This document shows, one piece after another, positions 46,185 to 57,700 of a DNA stretch of 64,000 nucleotides. The notes beneath the pieces are model-generated. The model saw only the letters and a list, made by a program, of their open reading frames with translations. It made no database searches and was not told the DNA's origin. Location: the NCBI GenBank assembly GCA_020747065.1, contig JAGMVK010000006.1, positions 1,116,001-1,180,000 of the forward strand, in the 5' to 3' direction. The translations under genes were made by a program, and so were the position numbers. Numbering within the stretch: the stretch's first letter is position 1; the number at the start of each line of letters is the position of its first letter. This DNA comes from Cadophora sp. MPI-SDFR-AT-0126. Its lineage: Eukaryota > Ascomycota > Leotiomycetes > Helotiales > Ploettnerulaceae.

Positions 46185-46870
46185 CCTTACCCCCTGGCCA
46201 CTAGACCTACTACAGAAATGCCAAGAGGTGCATCAGAAAATCATAATATCACTAGAAAGAGGCTGAACTCGAAGCGCTGATGTTGTATTTCTTGTCTCTC
46301 TGGACAATTGCTTCTGATAGGACTGTATGGTCGATTCTCGTATCTGCTGTACGAGTTCTGGTCAAAGCACCTCGGACAACTATTGTCTGACTCCTGATTC
46401 CGTTGTCGGTCAGGGAATTAAAAGCAGTGTAGTTAGTGGATAGAACACCAGCGTCAGAGTAATTGAGACAGTGAACTTTCTTGAAGTGTCTTTGTCACGC
46501 GAGAAAGCAACCGCGATATCAGTGAAATAGGTTTCTCGTATAATTTCGGTCTACATCCACTTCAGGGCTGTACAGGCCATAGTAGATCCCACCACTTCAG
46601 AATTATATCAAAATTCGCACTAATGCATATCCACGAGGTGAGAAGTCGCGATGATGCTCGTATTTAGTTCTAGACGAAGTTCCATTTCAGGGGCTCGGTA
46701 AAATCTAGCGAGTAAACAGTTCGCATGTTTGGAGTGTCTTGCATTTTTCATGCATTGATCTAGAGGACTCCAGAATTATTTTACTTCTTAAGTACAGTTC
46801 TATTGATCTGGCTGTTTGACCTGTCTGGAGACTATAACTCTGCTCTAATCTGCACGATTTTCCACCTAAA
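46185..46870. other. Intergenic between convergent genes
   Basis: 3' flanks of the Gln-rich and the large secreted-protein genes. No feature recognised. Confidence 0.4.
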
Positions 46871-48870
46871 TCAACAAGTGTACGCCAAATCAAACGATAT
46901 CGTCGGAGTGCCCGTGAAATTTGTCGGAACAAGATACGTGATGTTGTAGTACCATGAGCCGTATATCGACGATCCATAAACCGTAGGCAACTCCTGAAGT
47001 CCCGGCGCAGTGACATTGACATCCATGCAAGGCACATTCGTGAACCCTTTGACCACATTCCCAGCTAGATTCCACGGAGGCGGGATACCCGAAAGCATGA
47101 ACTGGAAAGTACTTGTTCCTGGCTGTGTCGAATTCGGGTAACTGATCGTCAGTCTCTGCTTCTCAGCAATGGCAGTGATAGTCGTCGCCGTCGGATACAA
47201 GCTGAAATACCCATTCAGCGGGAACGGCTTATGGTCCGGATCAGCCGCCCAATGTGCAATCGCAGGAACGAACTGCTTTCCCCGGTCCACAGTCTCAGCG
47301 AGCTGCTGTCCGCCAATCATCAACTCCTTACTCAGCCACGCAGTATTCGTCCTATTATCCTCCGTCTCAAGATCGTAATAAATCGTCCTCTTCAACACCC
47401 TCTCCTCTCCCTTCCCAAAACCCCCTAGCAATTTCTCCCTCACCTCACTCGACATCGTACCCTCCACCTCTTCCATAATCAACGCAATCGCCGCCCCCTG
47501 CGTCCCATCATACCTTAAATCCAGCTCGCCCCTCGGCGGAACCGCCAACCTGCCATACCCGAAAATCCCCCAAAAGTACAACGACAGAATCGCATCGTGG
47601 ACATTCATGTCTCGTGTGTACGCGCGATCGTACGGCCCTACCATGTTGCCCAGATAGGGATTATAGTGGTCCGCGATATCCTCCCACATCCTCGCCATGA
47701 TCTCCGTCGCATGCTCCCTGACTTTCGAGCTCGCAGGCCCGTACTTAGCCATAGCTCCCAAAGCCCAGAAATCCATGCCGTAGTAGTTCGGCGCGTTGTA
47801 CTCGCCCATAGCATTCGCTCCATTCTTAGTAAACAGTTCATAGAGTTGTGAGGCTTGAGAGTTGCCGAAATCAATGAATGTTTGGTTCTGTAGGCGAGAT
47901 CCGATCCAGGCGACGTTCAGGGCCCGCATATAGGCTGGGTTGGAGTAGGCGAGGACGAGGTTGTCGGGGGCGGTCCCGTTACGTCGCATGGCGCCTATGG
48001 CGGCGTGGGACATTGCCGTTTCAATGTCTTGGATGAGGTCTGGACCGAGGAGGTGGGGGAATTCTTCGACTACTTGGACGAGTTGGGAGCCGATGAATTC
48101 GCGCCAGTTGGGGTCGTAGGTTCCCTAATTTTCAAAGTTTGAGTTCCCTGTCGTCTAGATTCTGGTATGGGAGTGGGAAAACGTACGTAGATCTTTGGTT
48201 CGTAGAGGGTTGCTTGTGGGTTGGGCTCTGATTGATGTTAGCGATGTTTTAAGGGAAATTGTGGGAATACATGGTGGATTTACCATCAGGTGAGAGCTTG
48301 AAATCACCGTACCACTTCAACGAAGTTAGTGCTACGTAACTCGAAGTAATAGGATTAAATCTCAGTTTTCAAGACATCAAATCCTAAGACATGTCTTCTA
48401 TCTGAGGTTCTAGGTCATGGAGAATGATAGGCGAGCAAAAGCACGTACAGGTGAAGTGAAGTTTTCTGTCATTTGAGTCGCAAGACTATTTCCTTATCAG
48501 CATTCAATCTTTTCAAAATGGCCTTTACGTCTGACTTACATGGATCTCAACGCTCCCTTCGCATTTTCTACATCATTTCCCTTGTTTCGATACAGCAAGC
48601 CTGCAGTATACCACGCAGTGAAGCGAACAGACCATGGCCCGTTGTTCTCAGACCATATCATCTTGTACGATTCGTCGAATCTCGCATCGTTGATCGACAT
48701 GGAAAAATCGAACAGGTCTTGAGCTTCTGCATTATTGTCAGCTGTGACAACTGTAGAAATTGCTTTATTGGAGATAGAAGATTACCAGCTGATAACTTAG
48801 TTCTCTTGCTCGAAGCCGTGGCCAAGCTAGCGAGGCCAACAGCAGTCACTACAAAAGACCGGAAAAACAT
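46871..48870 (-). CDS. Large secreted protein of unknown function
   Basis: Predicted secreted protein of 549 residues. Six exons: 48870-48786, 48741-48540, 48485-48449, 48314-48284, 48227-48187 and 48124-46871. The three middle exons are only 31-41 nt, yet each is bounded by GT-AG and all phases close. The N terminus (MFFRSFVVTAVGLASLATAS) is a signal peptide. The body is mostly helical with aromatic patches: GPWSVRFTAWYTAGLLYR, APNYYGMDFWALGAMAKYG and VGPYDRAYTRDMNVHDAILS, followed by LYFWGIFGYGRLAVPP. This recalls alpha/alpha-toroid proteins such as some glycosidases and lyases, but I cannot name a family. The C part is beta-rich (ISYPNSTQPGTSTFQFML) and many NxS/T sequons are present. Acidic and aromatic residues in GPYDRAYTRDMN are candidates for an active site. 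Annotation pipelines are likely to miss the micro-exons. Confidence 0.82.
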
Positions 48871-49887
48871 GATTGCACCTGACTTTGGGGTAAGATATCG
48901 TGAACCTAAAAAGAAGGCAGATAAAGTCAATTCATGTATTATTTATATCTCAACTCAATGTAACGTTCTTCCAGACCGCGGAGTTCAACCCCTCGCGTCT
49001 CTCATGACCGAACACCCAAGCTTGAACATCTTGGAATCTGATTTACCCCAACATTTGCTGTACCAGCTCGCCGATTAGTGGAAAAATCAATTCATAATGC
49101 TCAATCCAAGTATTCCAAGACAGTCGAATCGAAACCATTGAACCGATGATGTGCCGAATCTAAGATGCAGCTCAGGCTCATGGGGTTCCTTCCCCATTTC
49201 TGATCTTCTCCCCACCTTTGAGTCGAGCAGTGAACGGAGCTGCTCTAATTGGGCAATTGCAGGGGCGACTTTTGTGATTTCCCCTGCTATCCCCAGCCAT
49301 CCCCGGATTGATGTCCGCGACGAGGATAGACTAGTATTTTAGCTTGATGTTGAAAAGACTAGGGATTAAACCCCTCTTTTTGAAGCTCGGCAATCTGGTT
49401 CGATGCGACCGACATCCCCGGCCCGGGCTGGTCAAAATCTGGGGATGGAATCATGCGAGCAGATTTGCAGGGGTACTTACTTATAAGTTTGTTACCCCAT
49501 CTTCGCTCTCATTTACTGGAGCTTTGGCTCGAGGTTTTCATAAGATTCGCGACCGTCGACTCCTGGCTTAACTACAAGCGAATTGCAGAAATTGCACCGT
49601 GGTTCATCATGCATATTTGTGCCAAGTAGATGGATCCATTTTCTCACGTCTCGATCCTGGTGCAAGTATGAACAAGTTCGTCTGTCAGAAGAAATCTCCA
49701 TTTACTTCTCAAATTTCAGAATCGTCGTTATTTGTCTCCCCTTCTTTTGTCCATGCCAGCCAGTCCGGAATCTACGTTGGTTACGATCAAAACAGAGAAG
49801 AAAAAGTCAACTGATCTTATCTACGATCTGTTCCTGGTGGATATTTTCATTTCTTTTTCACACGGCCGCTTCTCTGGCTGATGAAAA
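48871..49887. other. Intergenic, 1.0 kb
   Basis: Promoter side of the secreted-protein gene and 3' flank of the HsbA-like gene. Short frames only; no recognisable content. Confidence 0.4.
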
Positions 49888-50640
49888 TCAACGTTCATTC
49901 GACAGCCCTCCCATCGTGAGCGGTGCCAGAGGAACTCCTCCAAACGCCAGTACCCCCTCTCTCCACTGCATGCGTGTTAGCAATGTATCCTTCCAATTCT
50001 CGAGACATTAGGCCAAGAGCTTTGCCTCAAGCGACAGATATTGGGATACCCAAAAGGCAAGAATGGATACGAGCACGTACAGTAATGTCAATAGCCAACA
50101 CAGGCACGGCCGCCGAAGGGATCGTGACCGGAGACAACTTCGGCGCCACCGCAACCAGGCTCAGAGTATCGTGATCATACGATATCAAATTGAGTCCATC
50201 AGCCGTCTCCTTCAAGAAACCAGCAGCGTCAATCAACGACTTCTTCGCAATGAGCGCATTGACAGCATCCGTAATGTCCGGTGTAATTGGGTTCGAGACG
50301 ACGGCAATAATTGCGTTGGATTCCTGCACATTTTCTATCATTGTCAGACATGGCACTGATACGCCAGAATTGAGGAGGATTTACGGGGCTTAATGGTCAT
50401 GGCGTCATAGTATGCGGTGCGATTCGTGCGATTGGTCTCTGAGAAGGATTCACGTATTGCCTTGTATCCTTCAGCGCCGCCGGTATAGTTGCCTGCAGCG
50501 TATGTTATGGTTCTGATGGCGCGGTTGAGGCGTAACAAGTCGGTTATGAGTAAATCTGTTCCTGCATCGCGGGCTGCGAGAGGTGATGCGGCGGAGAGAG
50601 TGCCTGCCACAAGCAGGGTGAACCATTTGATAGACAGCAT
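49888..50640 (-). CDS. HsbA-like hydrophobic surface-binding protein
   Basis: Small secreted protein of 195 residues of the hydrophobic surface-binding protein A family, which in Aspergillus adsorbs to hydrophobic polymers and recruits lytic enzymes. Exons are 50640-50385, 50334-50081 and 49965-49888, with GTAAAT and GTACGT donors and closed phases. The signal peptide is MLSIKWFTLLVAGTLSAASP. The mature chain follows the family plan of amphipathic helices without cysteines: LLRLNRAIRTITYAAGNYTG, then QESNAIIAVVSNPITPDITD and ALIAKKSLIDAAGFLKETAD. Glycosylation sequons are seen at NYT and at NRT (twice). The last 25 codons (WREGVLAFGG...) come from a third exon whose acceptor is good but whose sequence is less typical; without it the frame reads through the intron to a slightly longer end. 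Confidence 0.8.
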
Positions 50641-51861
50641 TGCGAAGGAAAAATAGATGAGTCGTTGGTTTCACGGTATACAAAATAGGGACGAAATGTA
50701 AACAACGTACGAGTTAAGGCATTGTTATTTACCTCTTGTTCAATGACGTTGTCTGTTCTAGTGGTGCGGGTCTGCCGAGATGGTCTCGCTGGTGTTGACG
50801 ATCTTTGGACCTTTCCTCCCAAGCTTCAAGAGCCGACGGCTGTCGCTTGCATGTGTGCCTAGTTTAGTAAACCTTACGATCTCCTAAAATGTTGCCGAAA
50901 CTCGTGATACAATTGATGTGAGGTATTGAGCGAGGATTTTTCGAGGAAAATAAGAGGACGAGAATTTTAAGTGACCAAAGACCATAATGCTGCAGCTCCC
51001 AGCATCGTCACCATTTTTAGCCGAGCCCCTTGTCCACTTCTTTTCAGGTACAGAACCTTGGCTAGAACGTGATGGTAAGAGTGAAGCTTCGTTTATATAA
51101 GAAATTTTTGCCTACTGAATCACGAGTGACAGAATCAAGGATGCCATGGCAGATCTCGGGAGTCTTCGAAAATCATGACTTTGTTTGGAGCCCGAGATCG
51201 CTAGTTTGACACTTAATTGGGCGTATGCCCTTGAGGCTTTGACTATGTTGATCACATACATCACTTAAAAGAAGAACACTCAATTGTTATTTTATTTCCA
51301 TTCCATTTTGCTCATCATCTCCTCCACTATCTAATCTGACAAAAACAAGTAGCTGAATCCCGAAGAATTGAAAGAAGATACTCTTACAGATGTTATTGAT
51401 CATTCGGGACTGAAGCGGAAAACAGTAGTGAAAATGGCCATCAGTACGTGCCGAGAGCAAAATATGACTTTTTCTTTGGGTCGGGATACTTGTTTTGGGG
51501 TTTTTGTCTTGCTCTGCCACTGGCGTCAGTCTTGCACAGCAAGTGACGCTGGTGGTGGACACGGGCGAAGTTGAAGGCATTAGGCTGAGAAGAGGTCTTG
51601 ATGAGTGTGGAGACGCCCGAAAATGGAGGGGCCTAGAACGCTCATGTAATGTAATGGACTCAATTGAGCCTGTGACAAGTGTGAAGGAAGACAAGAGGGA
51701 GATACTCAGCCGAACAAACCAGGCATGCAATCCTCGTAACATATGTCCTTGAATCAGATTCCAGTATTGACGGATGTATACCTTGTGTTTGTCAAAGTAG
51801 GATCTATGCCAGACCTGGTCAGTAAACAGCATCAAGAGCCAGACGGGATGGAAGACTGTAA
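50641..51861. other. Intergenic, 1.2 kb
   Basis: Promoter side of the HsbA-like gene and 3' flank of the 2EXR gene. A minus-strand frame of 182 codons (51287-51835) and two shorter plus-strand frames overlap; none has splice logic or a domain. Confidence 0.4.
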
Positions 51862-52978
51862 TCAGGACTTCTTGAGTTCCTTGTCCTCAAGAATCAGCTG
51901 CCAGCGTTGGCGAAGGCAGAATGTCTTGTAGACCAGCTCCGGGGCAACCCACTCAGTGCCTGCATCATCCAACTTTTGCTTGAGCTCTTCAAAGTGAGTT
52001 TTAGCATCGTCGATGTATCCATCGATTATGGATTGCAAGTCATCATCATCGTCATGTCCAGTAATCTCACCGCCATTACAAAACTTGCAATGGTCAAAGT
52101 GCTCCAGTGGGAGGGTAATGATGACATTCTTGAGAGCTGGGAAGCGGGTCACGAAGGTGCGAGTGTTGGGAGTACCTCTGTTGACCTTAACTAGCTCCTT
52201 GTGATGGCAGGAGAAGAGATAAACCAGATTCTTGATGCGGGCAATGTCCTGTTGGAAGCCTTTGCGGTCAACAAATCGGTATCTCATCTCATTGGCACTG
52301 GAATTCTTTTGACGTGTGAAAGACAGATAGTCCAATTCGAAATTGAACAACAAACCTGGGGACGAAGCGGTCTTAAAGATAGGAGTATAGTGTTTGAGGG
52401 CGAAGTGACGAGTTTCTCGGTTGATGGCGTGGAGTACTAGCTTGTTGTCGGAGGTGGTCACAAATCTGAAACGATCCAATTTTGGTGAAGTTTTCTTTGG
52501 CGTCTTGTAGTCCTCGTCGGAAGGATCGTCATCTAGGATGACATACTTTGACTGAACCGTGGTGACATTGTTGTTGGCGAGGTTAGCGGTGTTGTATTTG
52601 GCGTTCTGAATGGTTTTGGCATAGGCTTCAGCTTCGGTCTTGGTCATGATTTCGACTTCGATAGTTCGGGGAACTAGACAGACAGTCGATTGGTTAACAA
52701 ACCATAATATGTCAAGTACATGTTTGAGTTGAGTTGAGAAAAAAAATGTGATCGGATTGCTTATCGTGGGAAGGTATATGACATACCGAGGAGATACTTG
52801 TAAACCATTTCGCGCAGCTCCAGCGGAAGCTTGCGCATGAATCTTGGGCGAGACTTGGTGCTGAGGATGACCTTGATCTTCTTCGAAGGAGGAACGTAGG
52901 ATCTGGCATATTTATTAAAATAACTCAAAGAACAAAGAGGGGTACCAGAATTGACATACCTAGTAGTTGGGGGCATCT
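51862..52978 (-). CDS. 2EXR/F-box-like protein
   Basis: Fungal protein of 314 residues of the 2EXR type, an F-box-like group with many members in Leotiomycetes and Sordariomycetes whose role is mostly unknown. Exons are 52978-52962, 52902-52787 and 52673-51862. The first exon encodes just five and two-thirds codons, giving MPPTTR on joining. Residues 27-44 contain the F-box-like core FMRKLPLELREMVYKYLL, and joining the second intron adds VPRTIEVEI, the expected strand after the helix. A Lys/Asp-rich insertion follows, then HAINRETRHFALKHYTPIF, the usual second conserved block, and a C-terminal part with CKFCNGG and a charged helix. No signal peptide. The intron-completed PRTIEV stretch supports the model strongly. 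Confidence 0.82.
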
Positions 52979-54731
52979 TGGCCGGCCCGAACCGTAATTG
53001 GGGATTCTCTTCCGAGCCTATCAATACATCAGGGGAGTTCAAGGGGGTTTAGGTCGATCTAGTAGTCACATACCTTAGCGGTGTTGTGGAGGTAAGCTCC
53101 CAGTGTCTCAAAGTCAGCTTGCTGACGATGAGGTGGTTACTGAAGATAGGCGAAGGTGAATTCAACGTGTGACGTGCGCACAATAGGATCGATCTTGACA
53201 ATAGCAAGATTAGCGACGCGCAACAACAACATCGAGGGGCAGGTAAGTCACTTACGCGATACGAGACCTTTAGCTCAAGTACAGACTCAGGCCAAAGGAG
53301 ATTTGCTTCGTTCGAATTGACGGAGGGCGAAGATGTCGATGTTGTTTGGAAGAGGAGGGAAGCTCAGCCAAGTTCGAGTGAACACGCTTTTTGTATGTCT
53401 CGCTTAGCAACTGTTTACCCCCCTGGCTAGCGCGACTAAAAGAGTGTCGTGACTGCCTGATTACCCGGCCTCGTTGCATGGGAGAGGCTCACATATGGTG
53501 ATGAGGTAATAGTGAGTCGATGTTTGCCTGTCTAATTTTCCATAGTAACTGCGTATGGACGTCGGAAGTTCGCTCCGTGCCTTTCCGCTTGCATTGTATC
53601 AGGCATTCAGATATCCTCATTGAAGAGTTATGGAGCAATTTTAATTAATATAATCCAAAGAAAGTCAATTGACAAGAACCGTAATGCACCCTGATAAGGA
53701 CTTGTCTATGTTTAGACAGAGGCATGAGATCTACAAGATTGATCGGATGCAGACCTTAGGTATAATTCCAATTACAACAGACTAGGAAAATGGGAGAAGA
53801 CGTGTGAAAAATATCCAGCAGTTTAGTGTGACCGAGAGTCCAAGATTGATGCCTCCTTCTACCTCAAAACTTGATCATCGAATCTCAAGAAATCTCTGGG
53901 TAGTTGCGGATCAATAGAATTGCCAGGAAGTTTGGGCGAAGTAAAGTAGGCGAATGTTGGCAGAACGCAACATATCTGCGGAGGGGAAAGCATACAGGAA
54001 GTGACAATTGATTTTCACAGTACAGTTGTTGAGATTACACATTATCAAGACGCCTAGAGTGGTCTTCCAATATTGTCTTCCAACATTAACCGTCAAGGGA
54101 GAATTGGGCTCCTTAATAAAAACTACCATTCAGACCGGCAAGCCCACCACCCCAATCTCATTTCATAAAACTACAGGCAAAGCACGCGCCCAGGCTGGAG
54201 CCTCGGGTGTGACAGACCTCCTCGGGGACCTCATGCTCTGGCGATCGGCTCGACCTCCAAGAAGAACGCGCAAGCATTGCGCCTCCTTGCACCTTTCCTG
54301 GAAGGTAGAACGGAGAGGGGCGAAGGGGCAATCACTAGGCAATATAGAGACTGATTCTTGGCACTACCCATTGGAAGTCAGCATGCGGTCCTGGTTTCAT
54401 CATCTGGCCTGTGTAAAGTAGCCAGCCTCGTCGGGCCTATCCTGGCTGAGGTTACGGCTGAGCTCTGTAAGATGGCTGTACTGTAATGGCAAAAGATTGC
54501 CATTGTGGAAGATTAAGAAAGCCGAGCACTTCGAGCTTTGCGCGATGATAATTTCAGCTTCAAGTCATTGAAAGCGTTCTTCATTTCTTGAGATCTACTA
54601 CACATGCCACCTTATTTGACTATCTTGCAACCATAATACAATCCATTCCCATCCGCTTATATCTTTTCTGATGCCCGATCCTAAACGCCGTAATTGCCTC
54701 CCTTTCATATCTGCATCTCGACCTACCCCTA
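52979..54731. other. Intergenic, 1.75 kb, with a GC-rich patch
   Basis: Leader and promoter of the 2EXR gene, then 3' flank of NUP188. A patch at about 54180-54470 is clearly more GC-rich than its surroundings and has a plus-strand frame with helix-like content (SKKNAQALRLLAPFLEGR) broken by a stop. It could be a relic, but no family is recognised. Confidence 0.4.
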
Positions 54732-57700
54732 CTACGAGCTCTCCACACTGCTTAGCACATCACGAATGCCTTTTAACTCCGCCACGATCCTATTTTCCAG
54801 AGAGCTGACCGTCTTCCCTGCCCTCTTTGCCTTCTGCACTTCTTCTACCTCCCGCTCACCCATGGGTATAATGCGGCTTCTCAGCAGAGAGCTAGAACCT
54901 GGTTGCAGCCAGAACATCACGTTTTCTAGCACGCCGGCTGCGTCCCATTTGACATCCGGGATATCCATCGTAGAAATCAAGGCTTCTCTGAAACCGGTGA
55001 GGATGTACACGAGTAACGACATCGAGTGAACCTCGGAGCAAATAGTGGCGGTGATGTACTTCATCTGTCCCTTTGGAATGATGCGATCTGTCTCCGGGGT
55101 GTCGAAGGCTTGCTCGCTGTATGCAAGCATGAGAGGAAATTGACTTAGGAATTGGGCGACTTCAATGGCGATAGCTGACTGAACTGCGTCGAGGAGATTG
55201 AGAATCAATGGTAGGATACCCCGAGCCCAAATGCTGTAACAGCGCTGAAGCCCAGCGGTTTCCGCAAAGGGACTCACACCAGGGCGCCGGAAGTATGTTG
55301 TGATGGGGGCTGAGTAGATCTGGCTGAGGATGCCACTGACGGCTAATTGTTCCGCCATGGGAGGCATACTTGACAACTCGAGGAGGAAAAGAATACTCAG
55401 CTCTCCATAGATTGGATCACCGTCTATGGTGAGGGTCTCCGCCCACGAGAAGAGCTTGACGGCTAAGAGTGGTGCTGAGCTATTGACCATCATTACCACA
55501 ATTTGTCCGTGGTTAAGCTCTATCCCCGGAATGCGGAGACACGACTGTAGGATACCGGTAATAAGCGCAAGATCCTCCGGTGAAGAATCTGCGGGAGAAT
55601 CATGGATGGATGTAGCAAGCTCACGGAGGCCCTTCGCAACCACGTGTTCCAAAATGCTGAGTATGGTTGGAATGGCTGCAGATTGACTGGCCCGAGTTGA
55701 AGCTGCCAGGTTTTCGCTTTGGGTCGGCGCCTTGGCATGGACACGTATGGCTAGGAAAAGCAGCTTTAGTAGTGACCTGTAATAGAGAAGTTCGTCATCA
55801 AGGAGTGGTTTGTCAAAGGTTCCTCGAAGACTCTCAATTGTTTTCCAGACAGTGGGCAGAAGTCTTTGCATATCAGGAATAGAAGACTTTGCTTGAACTA
55901 AGCGTTGACCTAGAACAAGAGCAAGATCCGCCCGGGTTTGGGACAATGTTGAGAAGATCTCTTCAGGGGGTTGACTTTGCCCATTTGCTACTAAGCAGTT
56001 GCTTACAACTGCCGACAGCAATGTTTGCACCTCCGGCTCCGTGGCGATATTACTACTCAGCTCGATGGACAGAAACTTCCAGCTGTGGAAGAGCGCCTAG
56101 AACATATTAAAAAGCAGCCTCAGCGAAAAGCACGAAGTTTCTTACAATTTGGGCATCGACGAGCGACAGGTTGATGTTAGCTCTTTGAACATCGTCCCTG
56201 AGCCCGTTCCCTTGCACCCCATACCAACCCTGGTCAAGTGATAGCATTCGGTCCGCAAGCGAGGTGTTGTAGAAGTAATCAGTGCCAAGTTGACGCCTTT
56301 CCAAGGGCATCCGCTTTAGATCCCCTATAGTGCATCCCGGATATTTTGATTCGAAATTTTTCTTCAACAGGCCGTGGAGAGATTGCTTGTAGTCTGGAAC
56401 AGCTGCGGCGAATCTCTTGAAGTACGAAAGATTCGTGATCAAAGACTTCAGTTGCACAGAAGCGCCCGTCTGGCGTGAGTGGAAGAGATGCATAGCCAAA
56501 ATTTCTGCAACATACGCCGAAATGCGAGTCTGATAGCAGTCCTCGATGAGACCCTCTAACAGATCTTTTGATTGTCCGAGCGGCTTCAACCTTCCCACAA
56601 AGTCCTGCATCGAATCGATGAAGGCTTTATATTGTGGTGAATTGCAGACAGTCCAAGGCCAATAGTTTTGAGCCAGCGCAACAAATTCGAGCATTGCAAG
56701 TGACGAGGGTTGCGGCAGATCGTTAATATTGGAGAGTGTATCGAGCGCTGTGGAGAGAAGCGGTTTGTCCAGAGCTACCAATTTCTTTGCGCCAGATTTC
56801 ACGTTCACAGCCTCACTCGGGGTCTTCCCGGTAAGAAGGTAATTTGCGAACCATTGTTGCCGGCTACTCATCACCATTGATAAGAAATGCCATATTGTAG
56901 TGAGATTTACTTGCCTCGTCAGTGGTTTATCGAGGTCCGAAAGGCAATGGAGGAAATTCCTGGCAGTATGTGGTCCGAGATGTCCAAGAAGAGAAGGTGG
57001 CTCAGCAGCTTCATCACTCGAAGCAGTGACAATCAGAGCCTCGAAAAGACCAACCACTTTAGTCTTATATGTATCGTGCGCGGCATACAAGCGCGCAATG
57101 AGCGAAGAAGACTTGAACATTTGGGCCTCGAGCTGAGAAGGTAGCATCCCAAGCATTGTTTTAACTCGAAGTAGTGTTTGTGAGAGGTATAGTATCGAGC
57201 CAACTTGACCCGTCCAGAGGTCGAGCAGGTTCAAATACACAGTGGTTTCGGGGGTCTCGAAGCCATCAAAATACGACCGCAAGAGCGGCTGGAATCTCAG
57301 CGTGCCAGATGATGTAGACAAAAAGCTTTCGATAATATGCGATGCGCCCAGCATCAAGCCTTCCATGACCTTGGTCTGCTTTTCATCTTTCAAGTCCCCA
57401 TTCTGCCGTGCCATTGGTGAAAAACGGACCAAAGCCTTCTCAGAGTTGGCCGTATCCTGGGTCTCTGCAGGGTCGAGCTCTATTGGCGCCTCCAGGCCGA
57501 AAGCGTAATTCAAAATATTGTCGAACGAACTTGCGATAATCTTGCTTATCCACCGGCGATCATCTTGCGAATTGTACTTCCATGTTCGTGAGCTCTCCAG
57601 GACCTCGACAAAGTAGCGGGCGAATGAGAATATTATGTTTGAAGCAGTTCTTTCTGGGATTCCGGTGGATACGTCGCGAGATGATTGGTGGAGGCTACTG

